This document shows, piece after piece, positions 45,304-53,965 of a stretch of 64,000 bases of DNA (position 1 is the first letter of the stretch; every line of letters starts with the position of its first letter). A program made the translations under genes and the position numbers. The notes beneath the pieces were generated by a model. It was given only the letters and a program-made list of their open reading frames with translations, did not search any database and was not told the DNA's origin. The DNA comes from Pseudoalteromonas lipolytica (lineage in GTDB: Bacteria > Pseudomonadota > Gammaproteobacteria > Enterobacterales > Alteromonadaceae): NCBI RefSeq assembly GCF_900116435.1, contig NZ_FPAZ01000004.1, forward strand, positions 124,001 through 188,000, in the 5' to 3' direction.

Positions 45304-45870
45304 ATGCTTAAAGCAATCGCCACAACATTGGTCTTAGTGTGCTTATCGTTATACCCATTTATTGTGTATTTTGGATTACAGCATGTTTCGATCAAGCAGG
45401 TAAGCTTAATTTTAATCGCATTACTTGCGATAAGGTTAATGTTGAGCCAAAAATTGACAAGCACAATGCCTTGGCTCAAACCTGCGTCATTTTTGGCAAT
45501 TGTGGCGCTTGCGACTACGCCGTTTTTTAATAGCGAATTAGGCTTAAGATTATACCCTGTGATCATTAACACCGTGATGGCGATTACATTTATCTACTCA
45601 TTGCGACAGGGGCCAACAGTGATTGAAAGTTTCGCCCGTTTAAAAGAGCCCGATCTAGATAGTAAGGGAGTAAGGTACACGCGCCAAGTGACTAAAATTT
45701 GGAGCGTTTTCTTTCTTTTAAACGGCACGGTTGCGCTCTACACCAGTCTATTCGCGTCATTATCAGTGTGGACACTTTACAATGGCTTGGTTGCCTATCT
45801 CTTGATAGCTATTTTGATGCTAGTGGAATGGCTAGTTAGACAAAAGGTAAAAAATAATGGTGGCGAGTAA
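45304..45870 (+). CDS. Multi-pass membrane protein (ApeG-like, COG4648)
   Basis: A 188-residue integral membrane protein with about five segments and the conserved-looking FARLKEPDLDSKGVRYTRQ loop. The COG4648 membrane protein is a constant member of aryl polyene operons; its role is unknown. It overlaps the ligase gene by 14 bases. Confidence 0.8.
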   Translation: MLKAIATTLVLVCLSLYPFIVYFGLQHVSIKQVSLILIALLAIRLMLSQKLTSTMPWLKPASFLAIVALATTPFFNSELGLRLYPVIINTVMAITFIYSLRQGPTVIESFARLKEPDLDSKGVRYTRQVTKIWSVFFLLNGTVALYTSLFASLSVWTLYNGLVAYLLIAILMLVEWLVRQKVKNNGGE

Positions 45871-47215
45871 CCTACAGTTTCACCCAGATTCAGCGTTTGT
45901 TGTTGCAGAAAAACACATAACCCGTGAGCAGTTTTTTGCTGATATCAGTGCGTTTCAACATAAATTAGCGGGATTAAAGCCTACCAGCCATGTGGTGTTG
46001 TTTCACCCAGATACGTATCAATTTGCTGTGCGTCTATTTGCTCTCGCCTGCAGCGGGCACAATGTTATTTTGCCGCCAAATGGTCAGCCGGAAACGTTGC
46101 GCCTCCTGTTAGCGCAGTCGCCTATTTTTGCGGGTGATGCACGTGAATTAAACACCGGCATTGTGTTTAATAATCTTGAGTTAAGCCAACAGCATACTCA
46201 CAGCCGTTTGCCACGCTTACAGTGGCCAACGAAAACCGCCGTTATTTTTTATACTTCGGGCTCTTCAGGGCAATCTAAGCCGGTAGTGAAGCCATGGTGG
46301 GTACTCAACCGTGAGTTATCGGTTCTGTCTATGGCGTTTGATTTGCCAAGCCAGTTTACATTTTTGGCGACAGTTTCTCATCAGCATATTTATGGTCTGT
46401 TATTTCGTTTACTCTGGCCACTTGTAAAAGGGCAGGTTATTGACAGTGAACAAATTCAATATCCAGAACACATAGCGCAAAAGTTGCAGCATATTCAGCA
46501 TGCTGTGCTTGTATCAAGCCCCGCGCAGTTAGGCAGATTGTGCATGGATAATGTACTGATACCAGAGCGCGCAAGGTTGACATGGTTATTTTCATCGGGT
46601 GGTCCTTTAAATAACGAACAAGCCGAAATGTTGTGTGAGCAACTTGCACGACCGGTAACACAAGTGTTTGGCAGCACTGAAACGGGGGGAATTGCTTATC
46701 GGCAAGTCACTCAAGCCGCTGTTGATGTACCTTGGCAGCCTTTTAATGGTAACCATTTGTCAGTTAACCATGAAGGACGCTTAATGCTTGACTCATCTAT
46801 ATTAGAACATGCGAATTACCCATTAGATGACAGAGCCATTGTGCATAGTAATGGGCAATTTAAGCTCCTTGGGCGTATTGATAGAACCATTAAAATAGAA
46901 GAAAAACGCTTAAACCTTGATGAGCTAGAATGCTTTTTACTCAGTCACGAGTGGGTGAAAGAGGCTAAGCTGGTGGTTCTGCCAAGCAAACGAGTTCAAA
47001 TTGGGGCTGTTGTTGTGCTCACGGATAAGGCCAGTCATGAACTTGAAGAACATGGTAAATTAGTCATAAATCGTACCCTGCAAGCGTATTTGTCAAACCG
47101 ATTTGAGCGTGTTTGTTTACCTCGCAAGTGGCGCTATATCGATGCATTACCTTTTAACAGTCAAGCAAAGTTGAGTTTAAAAACACTGGAGCAGTATTTT
47201 GCCAAGCCTGAATAA
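45857..47215 (+). CDS. AMP-dependent acyl/aryl-CoA (or ACP) ligase (ApeH-like)
   Basis: A 452-residue ANL-superfamily ligase. The ATP loop is FYTSGSSGQSKPV and the adenylate motif is VFGSTETGGIAYR; the C-terminal hinge GRIDRTIKIEEKRL is complete. It likely activates the aromatic starter acid made by the ammonia lyase and loads it onto an ACP. It overlaps the dehydratase gene by 17 bases. Confidence 0.87.
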   Translation: MVASNLQFHPDSAFVVAEKHITREQFFADISAFQHKLAGLKPTSHVVLFHPDTYQFAVRLFALACSGHNVILPPNGQPETLRLLLAQSPIFAGDARELNTGIVFNNLELSQQHTHSRLPRLQWPTKTAVIFYTSGSSGQSKPVVKPWWVLNRELSVLSMAFDLPSQFTFLATVSHQHIYGLLFRLLWPLVKGQVIDSEQIQYPEHIAQKLQHIQHAVLVSSPAQLGRLCMDNVLIPERARLTWLFSSGGPLNNEQAEMLCEQLARPVTQVFGSTETGGIAYRQVTQAAVDVPWQPFNGNHLSVNHEGRLMLDSSILEHANYPLDDRAIVHSNGQFKLLGRIDRTIKIEEKRLNLDELECFLLSHEWVKEAKLVVLPSKRVQIGAVVVLTDKASHELEEHGKLVINRTLQAYLSNRFERVCLPRKWRYIDALPFNSQAKLSLKTLEQYFAKPE

Positions 47216-47552
47216 AGTCACCCCACAGGTGGCGGTTTTATCGCAAACAGAGCACCGCGTTAGTCTAGCGTTAACGATTACGGCTGATTTAGATTATTTT
47301 CGAGGGCACTTCCCTGATGCTCCCATTTTAGCTGGGGTTGTGCAGTTAGATTGGGCTGTGAAATATGCGCAGCAGTACCTTGGGTTTGGTCCACAGGTGC
47401 AAGATTTAGAAGTGTTAAAGTTTCAGGTCGTCACCACGCCAAATATGACCGTAAATTTAACCCTTGAGCGCAACGCTAAAGGCAAATGTGTATTTAGTTA
47501 TCAATCAGATAAAGGCCAGCATGCGTCTGGTAGAATTGTGTTTTGCGAATAA
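47199..47552 (+). CDS. Small hot-dog dehydratase (ApeI-like)
   Basis: A 117-residue FabZ-like protein with YFRGHFPDAPILAGVVQLDW, the 3-hydroxyacyl-ACP dehydratase signature (HFP). It starts at a TTG inside the ligase gene; no ATG is available. It should dehydrate the 3-hydroxyacyl chain in each polyene cycle. Confidence 0.85.
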   Translation: MPSLNKVTPQVAVLSQTEHRVSLALTITADLDYFRGHFPDAPILAGVVQLDWAVKYAQQYLGFGPQVQDLEVLKFQVVTTPNMTVNLTLERNAKGKCVFSYQSDKGQHASGRIVFCE

Positions 47553-47555
47553 ACA

Positions 47556-48293
47556 ATGAATCAATTTTGTATTGTCATTCCTAATTATAACCACACCCAT
47601 GCTATCGCAACCGTGATTTTAGAACTCAATGCATTAAAACTACCGATTATTATGGTGGATGATGGGAGTTGCGATGATGCAAAGCAAGTGTTTGCGTCTT
47701 TACAGCAACAATATGACGATTTAACGGTACTTACACACACAGAGAATCAGGGCAAAGGCGGCGCCGTACAAACTGGATTGTTATATGCGCATGAACACGG
47801 CTTTAGTCATGCAATTCAGGTGGATGCTGATGGTCAGCATTCACTAGACGATATTGCTAAACTCATTGATTTAAGTAATAACGAGCCAAACAATGTAATC
47901 AGTGGTTGTCCAATATATGACAGCTCAGTACCAAAACATCGTTACTTGAGTCGATACATCACTCACTTTTGGGTGTGGGTTGAAACATTGAGCTTTGATA
48001 TTGTCGATTCAATGTGTGGTTTTAGGGTGTACCCACTCACCGCAGTAAAGCAATTAATGGCAAAGCAAGCGCTTGGCAAACGCATGGACTTTGATATTGA
48101 AATATTGGTCAGACTTTACTGGCAAGGTGTCAAGGTTACCTTCTTACCCACTCAGGTTATTTACCCCGAAAACGGCGTTTCTCACTTTCGCGCTTTACAT
48201 GATAATTTGGGGATTTCATGGCTTCACACGCGTTTGTTCTTTGGCATGCTGTTACGTTCGCCCCTACTCATTTGGCGAAAGGTGGTGGGTTAA
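47556..48293 (+). CDS. Family 2 glycosyltransferase (first half of ApeJ-like)
   Basis: A 245-residue GT2 with IPNYNHTHAI, the nucleotide-binding MVDDGS motif and the DxD in QVDADGQHSLDD. In enterobacterial aryl polyene operons this is fused to an acyltransferase; here they are separate ORFs joined by a TAATG overlap. It likely glycosylates the polyene lipid. Three bases after the dehydratase. Confidence 0.86.
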   Translation: MNQFCIVIPNYNHTHAIATVILELNALKLPIIMVDDGSCDDAKQVFASLQQQYDDLTVLTHTENQGKGGAVQTGLLYAHEHGFSHAIQVDADGQHSLDDIAKLIDLSNNEPNNVISGCPIYDSSVPKHRYLSRYITHFWVWVETLSFDIVDSMCGFRVYPLTAVKQLMAKQALGKRMDFDIEILVRLYWQGVKVTFLPTQVIYPENGVSHFRALHDNLGISWLHTRLFFGMLLRSPLLIWRKVVG

Positions 48294-49261
48294 TGGCTGC
48301 AAAGCACTGGTCAAAAATGCAAGAGCGCGGCAATCGACTGGGTATGCAAATATTGTTATTTAGCTACCGCATATTGGGTCGAAAAGGGCTCTGGATTATC
48401 CTTTTTCCTGTGGTGTTTTATTTATTTTTAACAGGTAAAACCGCGCGCCGCGCATCCTATGCTTTTTTAACGCAAGTACGCAAAGTTAATGGTAATGACA
48501 AAGTAGTGACGTGGCGAGACAGCTTTCGACACTTTCGTTGTTTTGCGGACAGCGCCTTTGACAAAATCGATGCGTGGCTTGCGCGTATACCCCAAAGTAA
48601 CATTTCTTACACCAATGAGGCGTTGTTCATAGAGCTTGATGAACACGCGCAAGGTGCCATTTTTATTGGTTCGCACTTGGGTAATTTAGAGGTGTGCCGC
48701 GCTTTAAGTCAGCACCGCTCAAGTAAAGTGATTAATGTATTGGTATTTACGCATCATGCCGTGGAATTTAATAAACTTTTAAAAAGTATCAACCCAGATG
48801 TCGCAATTAACCTAATTCAAGTGACAGACTTAGGCCCTGATATGGCAATAATGCTTAAAGATAAAGTTGAGCAAGGCGAAATAGTTGTTATTGTGGGCGA
48901 TAGAACCAGTACGACAACAGCGGGGCGTGTCATCGAGGCCGATTTTTTAGAAAAACCAGCTCCTTTTTCTCAAGGTCCATTTATTCTAGCTGCGTTATTA
49001 GATTGCCCTGTTTTTCATTTGTTTTGTTTAAAAGATAAGACGGCCGATGGCAAAGTATTTTATCGTGTTATTTTTGAAAAATACGCGGATAAACTTGTTC
49101 TACCGCGTAAAACAAGGCAACAGACATTACACAAGATTGTCAGCGATTATGCTCAAAGGCTAAGCTATTACGCTGCTGCATACCCATATCAATGGTTTAA
49201 TTTTTATGACTTTTGGCAAAATGACGAGCACGTGTCTCGCGACCAAAACAAGGAGAACTAA
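48293..49261 (+). CDS. LpxL/HtrB-like acyltransferase (second half of ApeJ-like)
   Basis: A 322-residue acyltransferase with the HX4E motif in IGSHLGNLEVC, a DRTSTTTAG segment and one N-terminal membrane region. The start ATG at 48293 overlaps the preceding stop (TAATG); the longer ORF from 48218 would overlap it by 75 bases and is rejected. It likely acylates the glycosylated product or a lipid anchor. Confidence 0.82.
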   Translation: MAAKHWSKMQERGNRLGMQILLFSYRILGRKGLWIILFPVVFYLFLTGKTARRASYAFLTQVRKVNGNDKVVTWRDSFRHFRCFADSAFDKIDAWLARIPQSNISYTNEALFIELDEHAQGAIFIGSHLGNLEVCRALSQHRSSKVINVLVFTHHAVEFNKLLKSINPDVAINLIQVTDLGPDMAIMLKDKVEQGEIVVIVGDRTSTTTAGRVIEADFLEKPAPFSQGPFILAALLDCPVFHLFCLKDKTADGKVFYRVIFEKYADKLVLPRKTRQQTLHKIVSDYAQRLSYYAAAYPYQWFNFYDFWQNDEHVSRDQNKEN

Positions 49262-49262
49262 G

Positions 49263-50807
49263 GTGCCAGAGCACTCTACTACAACATTTGGCAAGCAACG
49301 TTTATCTATCGAAGATATTGTTCATATTGCGTTAGAGCAAGGAGCTGTCGCGTTAACGTCGGACAATCAATTTGCCAAGAAAATCGACAGTGCTGTAGCA
49401 TTTTTAGACAAGCTTTTGGAAGATGATGGCGTTATATATGGCGTAACTACGGGCTACGGCGATTCTGTGACCGTTAAAGTGCCGCTTGATTTGGTGAATG
49501 AATTACCTCTTCATCTTACTCGTTTTCATGGTTGCGGTATGGGAAGTATGTTTACCCCTGAGCAAGGACGTGCCATTTTAGCCACGCGATTAGCGTCACT
49601 TTCACAAGGGTATTCAGGTGTTAGCTGGGACATGCTTAACCTGCTAAAAGACTTTTTAAATCACAATATCGTACCGGTTATTCCACAAGAAGGCTCAGTG
49701 GGAGCAAGTGGCGATTTAACGCCATTGTCATACGTTGCTGGTGCGATGGTCGGTGAGCGCGACGTATACTATCAAGGCGAAATTAAAAACAGCTTAGAAG
49801 TGATGAAATCATTGGGTTTAACCCCATTGAAACTGCGCCCTAAAGAAGGGTTGGCAGTGATGAATGGCACTGCAGTTATGACTGCGCTGGCGTGTTTAGC
49901 CTTCGACAGAGCGGCGTATTTAGCGCAATTAACTAGCCGTATTACGGCGCTTGCCAGCCTTGCTTTGAAAGGGAATAGCCACCACTTTGATGACATACTA
50001 TTTTCTGTAAAACCTCACCCCGGGCAACAGCAGGTTGCAGCGTGGATCAGAGGGGATTTAAATCATGTTGAACACCCTCGAAATGCTGATCGCTTACAAG
50101 ACCGTTATTCAATTCGCTGTGCGCCTCATGTGATTGGTGTACTGCAAGATAGCCTGCCATGGTTCAGGCAAATGATTGAAAATGAACTTAATTCGGCAAA
50201 TGATAATCCCATTATCGATGGTGAGGGAGAGCATGTGCTCCATGGCGGTCATTTCTACGGCGGCCATATAGCAATGGTAATGGATACAATGAAAACGGCG
50301 GTTGCTAATTTAGCTGATTTAGCCGATCGTCAAATTGCGTCGTTAGTTGATACGCGTTACAACAACGGTTTGCCATCGAACTTATCGGGCAGTAACGACG
50401 AACGTCGTTATATTAACCACGGCTTTAAAGCTGTGCAAATTGGTGCCAGTGCTTATACGGCTGAAGCATTAAAGCTGACTATGCCAGCGAGTGTGTTTTC
50501 ACGTTCAACCGAGTGTCATAACCAAGATAAAGTGAGTATGGGTACGATTGCAGCGCGCGATTGTTTGCGTATTTTACAGCTTACAGAACAAGTGATTGCA
50601 AGCACGCTGTTAGCAAGTATTCAGGGTTTACGTTTGCGTATTGCACAAGGCGAGCTTGAATTTACTAGTTTAACGGCCGATGTGCAGGCCATGTATCAAG
50701 ATATTAGTGAGTTTTTCCCACTGCTTGATGAAGATCGTCCTTTAGAAGCCGTATTACGTTTTACTGTTGATGCGATTCAAACCAAACGATGGAGTTTATA
50801 TGCATAG
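49263..50807 (+). CDS. Aromatic amino acid ammonia-lyase (HAL/PAL/TAL family)
   Basis: A 514-residue MIO-dependent lyase. The MIO triad is Ala148-Ser149-Gly150 in GSVGASGDLTPLSYV, and the substrate-selectivity pair is Phe88-His89 in LTRFHGCGMG. The start is GTG with AAGGAG upstream; the longer ORF from 49206 overlaps the acyltransferase and is rejected. In this operon it would convert an aromatic amino acid to the cinnamate-type starter for the polyene. Tyrosine or phenylalanine cannot be decided from the pair, and a hut-type histidine lyase is unlikely from context. Confidence 0.87.
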   Translation: MPEHSTTTFGKQRLSIEDIVHIALEQGAVALTSDNQFAKKIDSAVAFLDKLLEDDGVIYGVTTGYGDSVTVKVPLDLVNELPLHLTRFHGCGMGSMFTPEQGRAILATRLASLSQGYSGVSWDMLNLLKDFLNHNIVPVIPQEGSVGASGDLTPLSYVAGAMVGERDVYYQGEIKNSLEVMKSLGLTPLKLRPKEGLAVMNGTAVMTALACLAFDRAAYLAQLTSRITALASLALKGNSHHFDDILFSVKPHPGQQQVAAWIRGDLNHVEHPRNADRLQDRYSIRCAPHVIGVLQDSLPWFRQMIENELNSANDNPIIDGEGEHVLHGGHFYGGHIAMVMDTMKTAVANLADLADRQIASLVDTRYNNGLPSNLSGSNDERRYINHGFKAVQIGASAYTAEALKLTMPASVFSRSTECHNQDKVSMGTIAARDCLRILQLTEQVIASTLLASIQGLRLRIAQGELEFTSLTADVQAMYQDISEFFPLLDEDRPLEAVLRFTVDAIQTKRWSLYA

Positions 50808-51225
50808 TCGTGGCGCATTATTAAGCACCCATGTAGAGATTGAAATTCCTTTTCATGATTGCGATCCAATGAATGTGGTATGGCATGGTAATTACCCGCG
50901 TTACTTGGAAGTAGCGCGGTGTGAATTACTGCGTTTATTTGATTATGACTATTTGCAAATGCAGGCGTCGGGTTATGCATGGCCGATCATTGATATGCAC
51001 ATTAAGTATGTGGGCTCAGCATTGTTTACTCAAAAAATTAGGGTTGATGCGTATTTAAAAGAGTACGAAACTCGCTTACGTATTGATTATGTTATTAGCG
51101 ATGTCGCAACGGGGAAAAAGCTCACCAAAGCAACGACGATTCAGGTGGCGGTTGATATTGAGTCTAAAGACATGCAATTTGTGTCTCCCCCCGTGTTGCA
51201 TGACAAGCTGCAAAAGGTGATGTAA
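50800..51225 (+). CDS. Hot-dog thioesterase (ApeK-like)
   Basis: A 141-residue 4HBT-type thioesterase with IPFHDCDPMNVVWHGNYPRY, the catalytic Asp in the DCDPM context, and the VWHGNY motif. The ATG at 50800 overlaps the lyase stop by eight bases with GGAG upstream. It likely releases the chain from the carrier. Confidence 0.87.
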   Translation: MHSRGALLSTHVEIEIPFHDCDPMNVVWHGNYPRYLEVARCELLRLFDYDYLQMQASGYAWPIIDMHIKYVGSALFTQKIRVDAYLKEYETRLRIDYVISDVATGKKLTKATTIQVAVDIESKDMQFVSPPVLHDKLQKVM

Positions 51226-51746
51226 TGCGAAATAGCCTATTAATGTTACTGTGTTTTATGATGGCTTGGCCACTTATGGCAAACCAAGTTGGTCTGAAGC
51301 AAGGCACTTTTAGCCAAGAAAAACATTTCAAAGGTTTCACTAAGCCGTTTATATCTGAAGGGTTATTCAAACTTACTGAGCAAGGACTTATTTGGCAAGT
51401 AGAGTCACCCATAAAAAGTAAACTAGTCATAAAACAAGGCCAAGTTTATACCTATAATGAGCGTGGTGAAGCGCAATTACAAAAAGGTGCCGAGCCATAT
51501 GTAGCCCTTTTACAAGCGATTATAAAGCACGATAAAGCGGCGCTGGCTTTACAGTTTGATACCCGTGAACACGCTGACAATGATTGCCAATTATTACTTC
51601 CTAACGATGAAACGCTCCAGCAGATTTTTAGCCAGTTTACAGTGTGCGCTGATGAAAAAAACGTTAACAGCGTGCGTTTACAAGAGATAAATGGCAATGT
51701 TACGTTACTGCGCTTTTCATACCCACAAGATGGAAGCCCACAGTGA
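51225..51746 (+). CDS. LolA-like outer-membrane lipoprotein carrier (ApeL-like)
   Basis: A 173-residue protein with signal peptide LLMLLCFMMAWPLMAN and a LolA-type core (GTFSQEKHFKGFTKP, FKLTEQGLIWQVESP). It probably chaperones the polyene lipid across the periplasm. One-base overlap with the thioesterase and four-base overlap with the exporter. Confidence 0.83.
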   Translation: MRNSLLMLLCFMMAWPLMANQVGLKQGTFSQEKHFKGFTKPFISEGLFKLTEQGLIWQVESPIKSKLVIKQGQVYTYNERGEAQLQKGAEPYVALLQAIIKHDKAALALQFDTREHADNDCQLLLPNDETLQQIFSQFTVCADEKNVNSVRLQEINGNVTLLRFSYPQDGSPQ

Positions 51747-53962
51747 AAGTTTGGGGGGTAACACTGGGTTGGTTAACAGTAATGGCGAGCTTATTGGTTG
51801 CTGTTTTTGTCATAAAACAGCCCGCCTTAAATAATGATATATTGGCATTACTTCCCCAGTCAGAACCTAGACTCCAACAGCTCGAAACGCACTTTTTTGC
51901 CAGTAACAAACAGCAATTAAGCTTTTCATTTTCGGGTGAAAATAAAGAGCAAGCTTACGATGAAATGGTTGCATGGTTAGCTAAAAAAAATATCACACCG
52001 CGCTTTAGCGTCCCCAAGGTCGAACAGCTTGCCACGTTCTATAGTCAATATGCGGGCAACTTGTTGACTCCAAGCTATCAACACGCATTAACTGATGCGA
52101 GTCGTTTTCAGGACTACTATTTTAGTCAATTGAGTAAAGTGGCCGATCCTTTTGTATCGAGTACGATTAATCTGGATCCGAGTTTAAGTACCGCAGAATT
52201 TTTAACCTCGGTAATCACACAATTACAGCAATTTGAAATGTCAGATGGCCGCATTAGTATTCGCCATTTAGATAATGACTATTTGATGTTGTTTGTACAC
52301 GCAGCCGATAATGCATTTTCGATAGACCAAGCAGTGGCATTAAATGATGATGTGCTCGCTCAACTTGCCCAACTACATACGAATTACCCACACACCAGTG
52401 TACATTATTCAGGTGCTTTATTTCATACCGCAGAAAATGCACAACAAGCAAAATTTGAAATGACCTTGTTCGGGACTTTGAGCTTAATCGCGCTGATTAT
52501 TATGGTGGTTTGGGTTTTCAGGTCGTTTAACGCATTATGGCTTGCTTCTGTGACGGTTATCAGCGCAGCGCTTGGTGGCAGCATAGCCTTGGCTATCTTT
52601 TTTGCTGAGATTCATGTGTTAACGCTTGTTTTTGCGGTGACCTTAATTGGTATTGCAATTGATTACGCATTTCATAGCATGCTGGACTTAACAACGCATA
52701 AAAATGGCTTTAGTCGGGGCCTTAAACTTGCTCTTTTGTTGTCTTTAGTGACGACAACATTAGGCTATGCGAGTTTATTTTTCTCGCCTGTGCAGTTATT
52801 AACTCAGGTTGGGGTTTTTGTTGTAGCAGGACTGATAACCGCGTGGCTCACTACACTGCTTTTACTCCCTAGTTGGCAAGCAAGACTCACAATCAGTGTT
52901 GAGGCAGGAAAATTTGCGGAAAAATTAAGTGGCCTGCTTAAGTCTATTCATCGGCAAAAAGTCGCGATCATCTTGCTACTGCTCGTTAGCCTCAGTGTGT
53001 TTTCGCTGTTAAAACCTCCCGTATTAAATGATGATGTGAAGCTGCTCAATGCAAGTCCTCAAGTGCTTATGAACAACGAAGCCTTGCACATGTCTTTATT
53101 AGGTAAAGATAATGGGCAAATAATGATCATGTTTGCCGAAAATGCTGAGCAGCTTTTACTTAAACAAGAAGCACTAAAAGTTAAAATTAAGCAGCAAGGT
53201 GGTCAGGCATTGATGCTCAGTGACCTTGTGCCGAGTGCAGGTACGCAACAAAAAAATAACAATGAGATGCGTGTGCATCACGCATCACTCGATGTTGTCA
53301 CACAATTGACAGGCAGTCCTTTAGTGTTGTCAGATTCAATCCTTACTCTGGACGCTGCACTAGACTCACCGTTAGGTCCTCTTATTGCTAATCAAGTGAT
53401 TTTAAACAACGAATTTGCTGCAAGCTGGTTTATGGTTACGGGTATCGATAAAACGCAATTAGCTGAGTGGGCTCGCGTTGAAAGCGAGCTGCTAGTGTAC
53501 GATAAAGTGGCCATGATAACTGCGGGGCTAGAGGATTACTCACACTCGTTATTGGTAACCATTGCAATCGCTATCACGTTTGCCATGTTATTGTTTACCT
53601 TTAAGTTTGGTTTTAAAGTCGCTTACCAGCAAGGGTTAATATTGGGGTTAACATTAGCAGCCGTTTTACTGCTTTGTAGTGCAATTCAAACACAATTATC
53701 AATATTTAACTTATTGGGATGCTTGCTTATTTTAGCGCTCGCAATCGACTATTTAGTGTTTTATCAAATCAATAAGTTAACCCCGAGCAATGTATTAGCG
53801 ATTAGCTTATCTGCCGCCTCTTCTATGTGGGTATTTGGTATGCTAGCGGTATCAAAAACGCCCGCTATTTTTAGTTTTGGTTTAACCGTGTTAGTGGGGC
53901 TGATTTGCATTTATTTGTTAGCGCCGCTCTGTGTCGCATTACCTAATAATAAGGAAAAATAA
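51743..53962 (+). CDS. MMPL/RND-family exporter (ApeM-like)
   Basis: A 739-residue exporter starting at GTG, with an N-terminal membrane segment, a large periplasmic domain and two clusters of membrane segments, as in half-RND MMPL proteins. It is expected to extract the polyene lipid from the inner membrane to the LolA-like carrier. Confidence 0.88.
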   Translation: MKVWGVTLGWLTVMASLLVAVFVIKQPALNNDILALLPQSEPRLQQLETHFFASNKQQLSFSFSGENKEQAYDEMVAWLAKKNITPRFSVPKVEQLATFYSQYAGNLLTPSYQHALTDASRFQDYYFSQLSKVADPFVSSTINLDPSLSTAEFLTSVITQLQQFEMSDGRISIRHLDNDYLMLFVHAADNAFSIDQAVALNDDVLAQLAQLHTNYPHTSVHYSGALFHTAENAQQAKFEMTLFGTLSLIALIIMVVWVFRSFNALWLASVTVISAALGGSIALAIFFAEIHVLTLVFAVTLIGIAIDYAFHSMLDLTTHKNGFSRGLKLALLLSLVTTTLGYASLFFSPVQLLTQVGVFVVAGLITAWLTTLLLLPSWQARLTISVEAGKFAEKLSGLLKSIHRQKVAIILLLLVSLSVFSLLKPPVLNDDVKLLNASPQVLMNNEALHMSLLGKDNGQIMIMFAENAEQLLLKQEALKVKIKQQGGQALMLSDLVPSAGTQQKNNNEMRVHHASLDVVTQLTGSPLVLSDSILTLDAALDSPLGPLIANQVILNNEFAASWFMVTGIDKTQLAEWARVESELLVYDKVAMITAGLEDYSHSLLVTIAIAITFAMLLFTFKFGFKVAYQQGLILGLTLAAVLLLCSAIQTQLSIFNLLGCLLILALAIDYLVFYQINKLTPSNVLAISLSAASSMWVFGMLAVSKTPAIFSFGLTVLVGLICIYLLAPLCVALPNNKEK

Positions 53963-53965
53963 TAG

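Noticed and set aside
49263..50807. Ammonia-lyase as a hutH histidine degradation gene
   Set aside because: No other hut genes; it is embedded by overlaps in the polyene operon.
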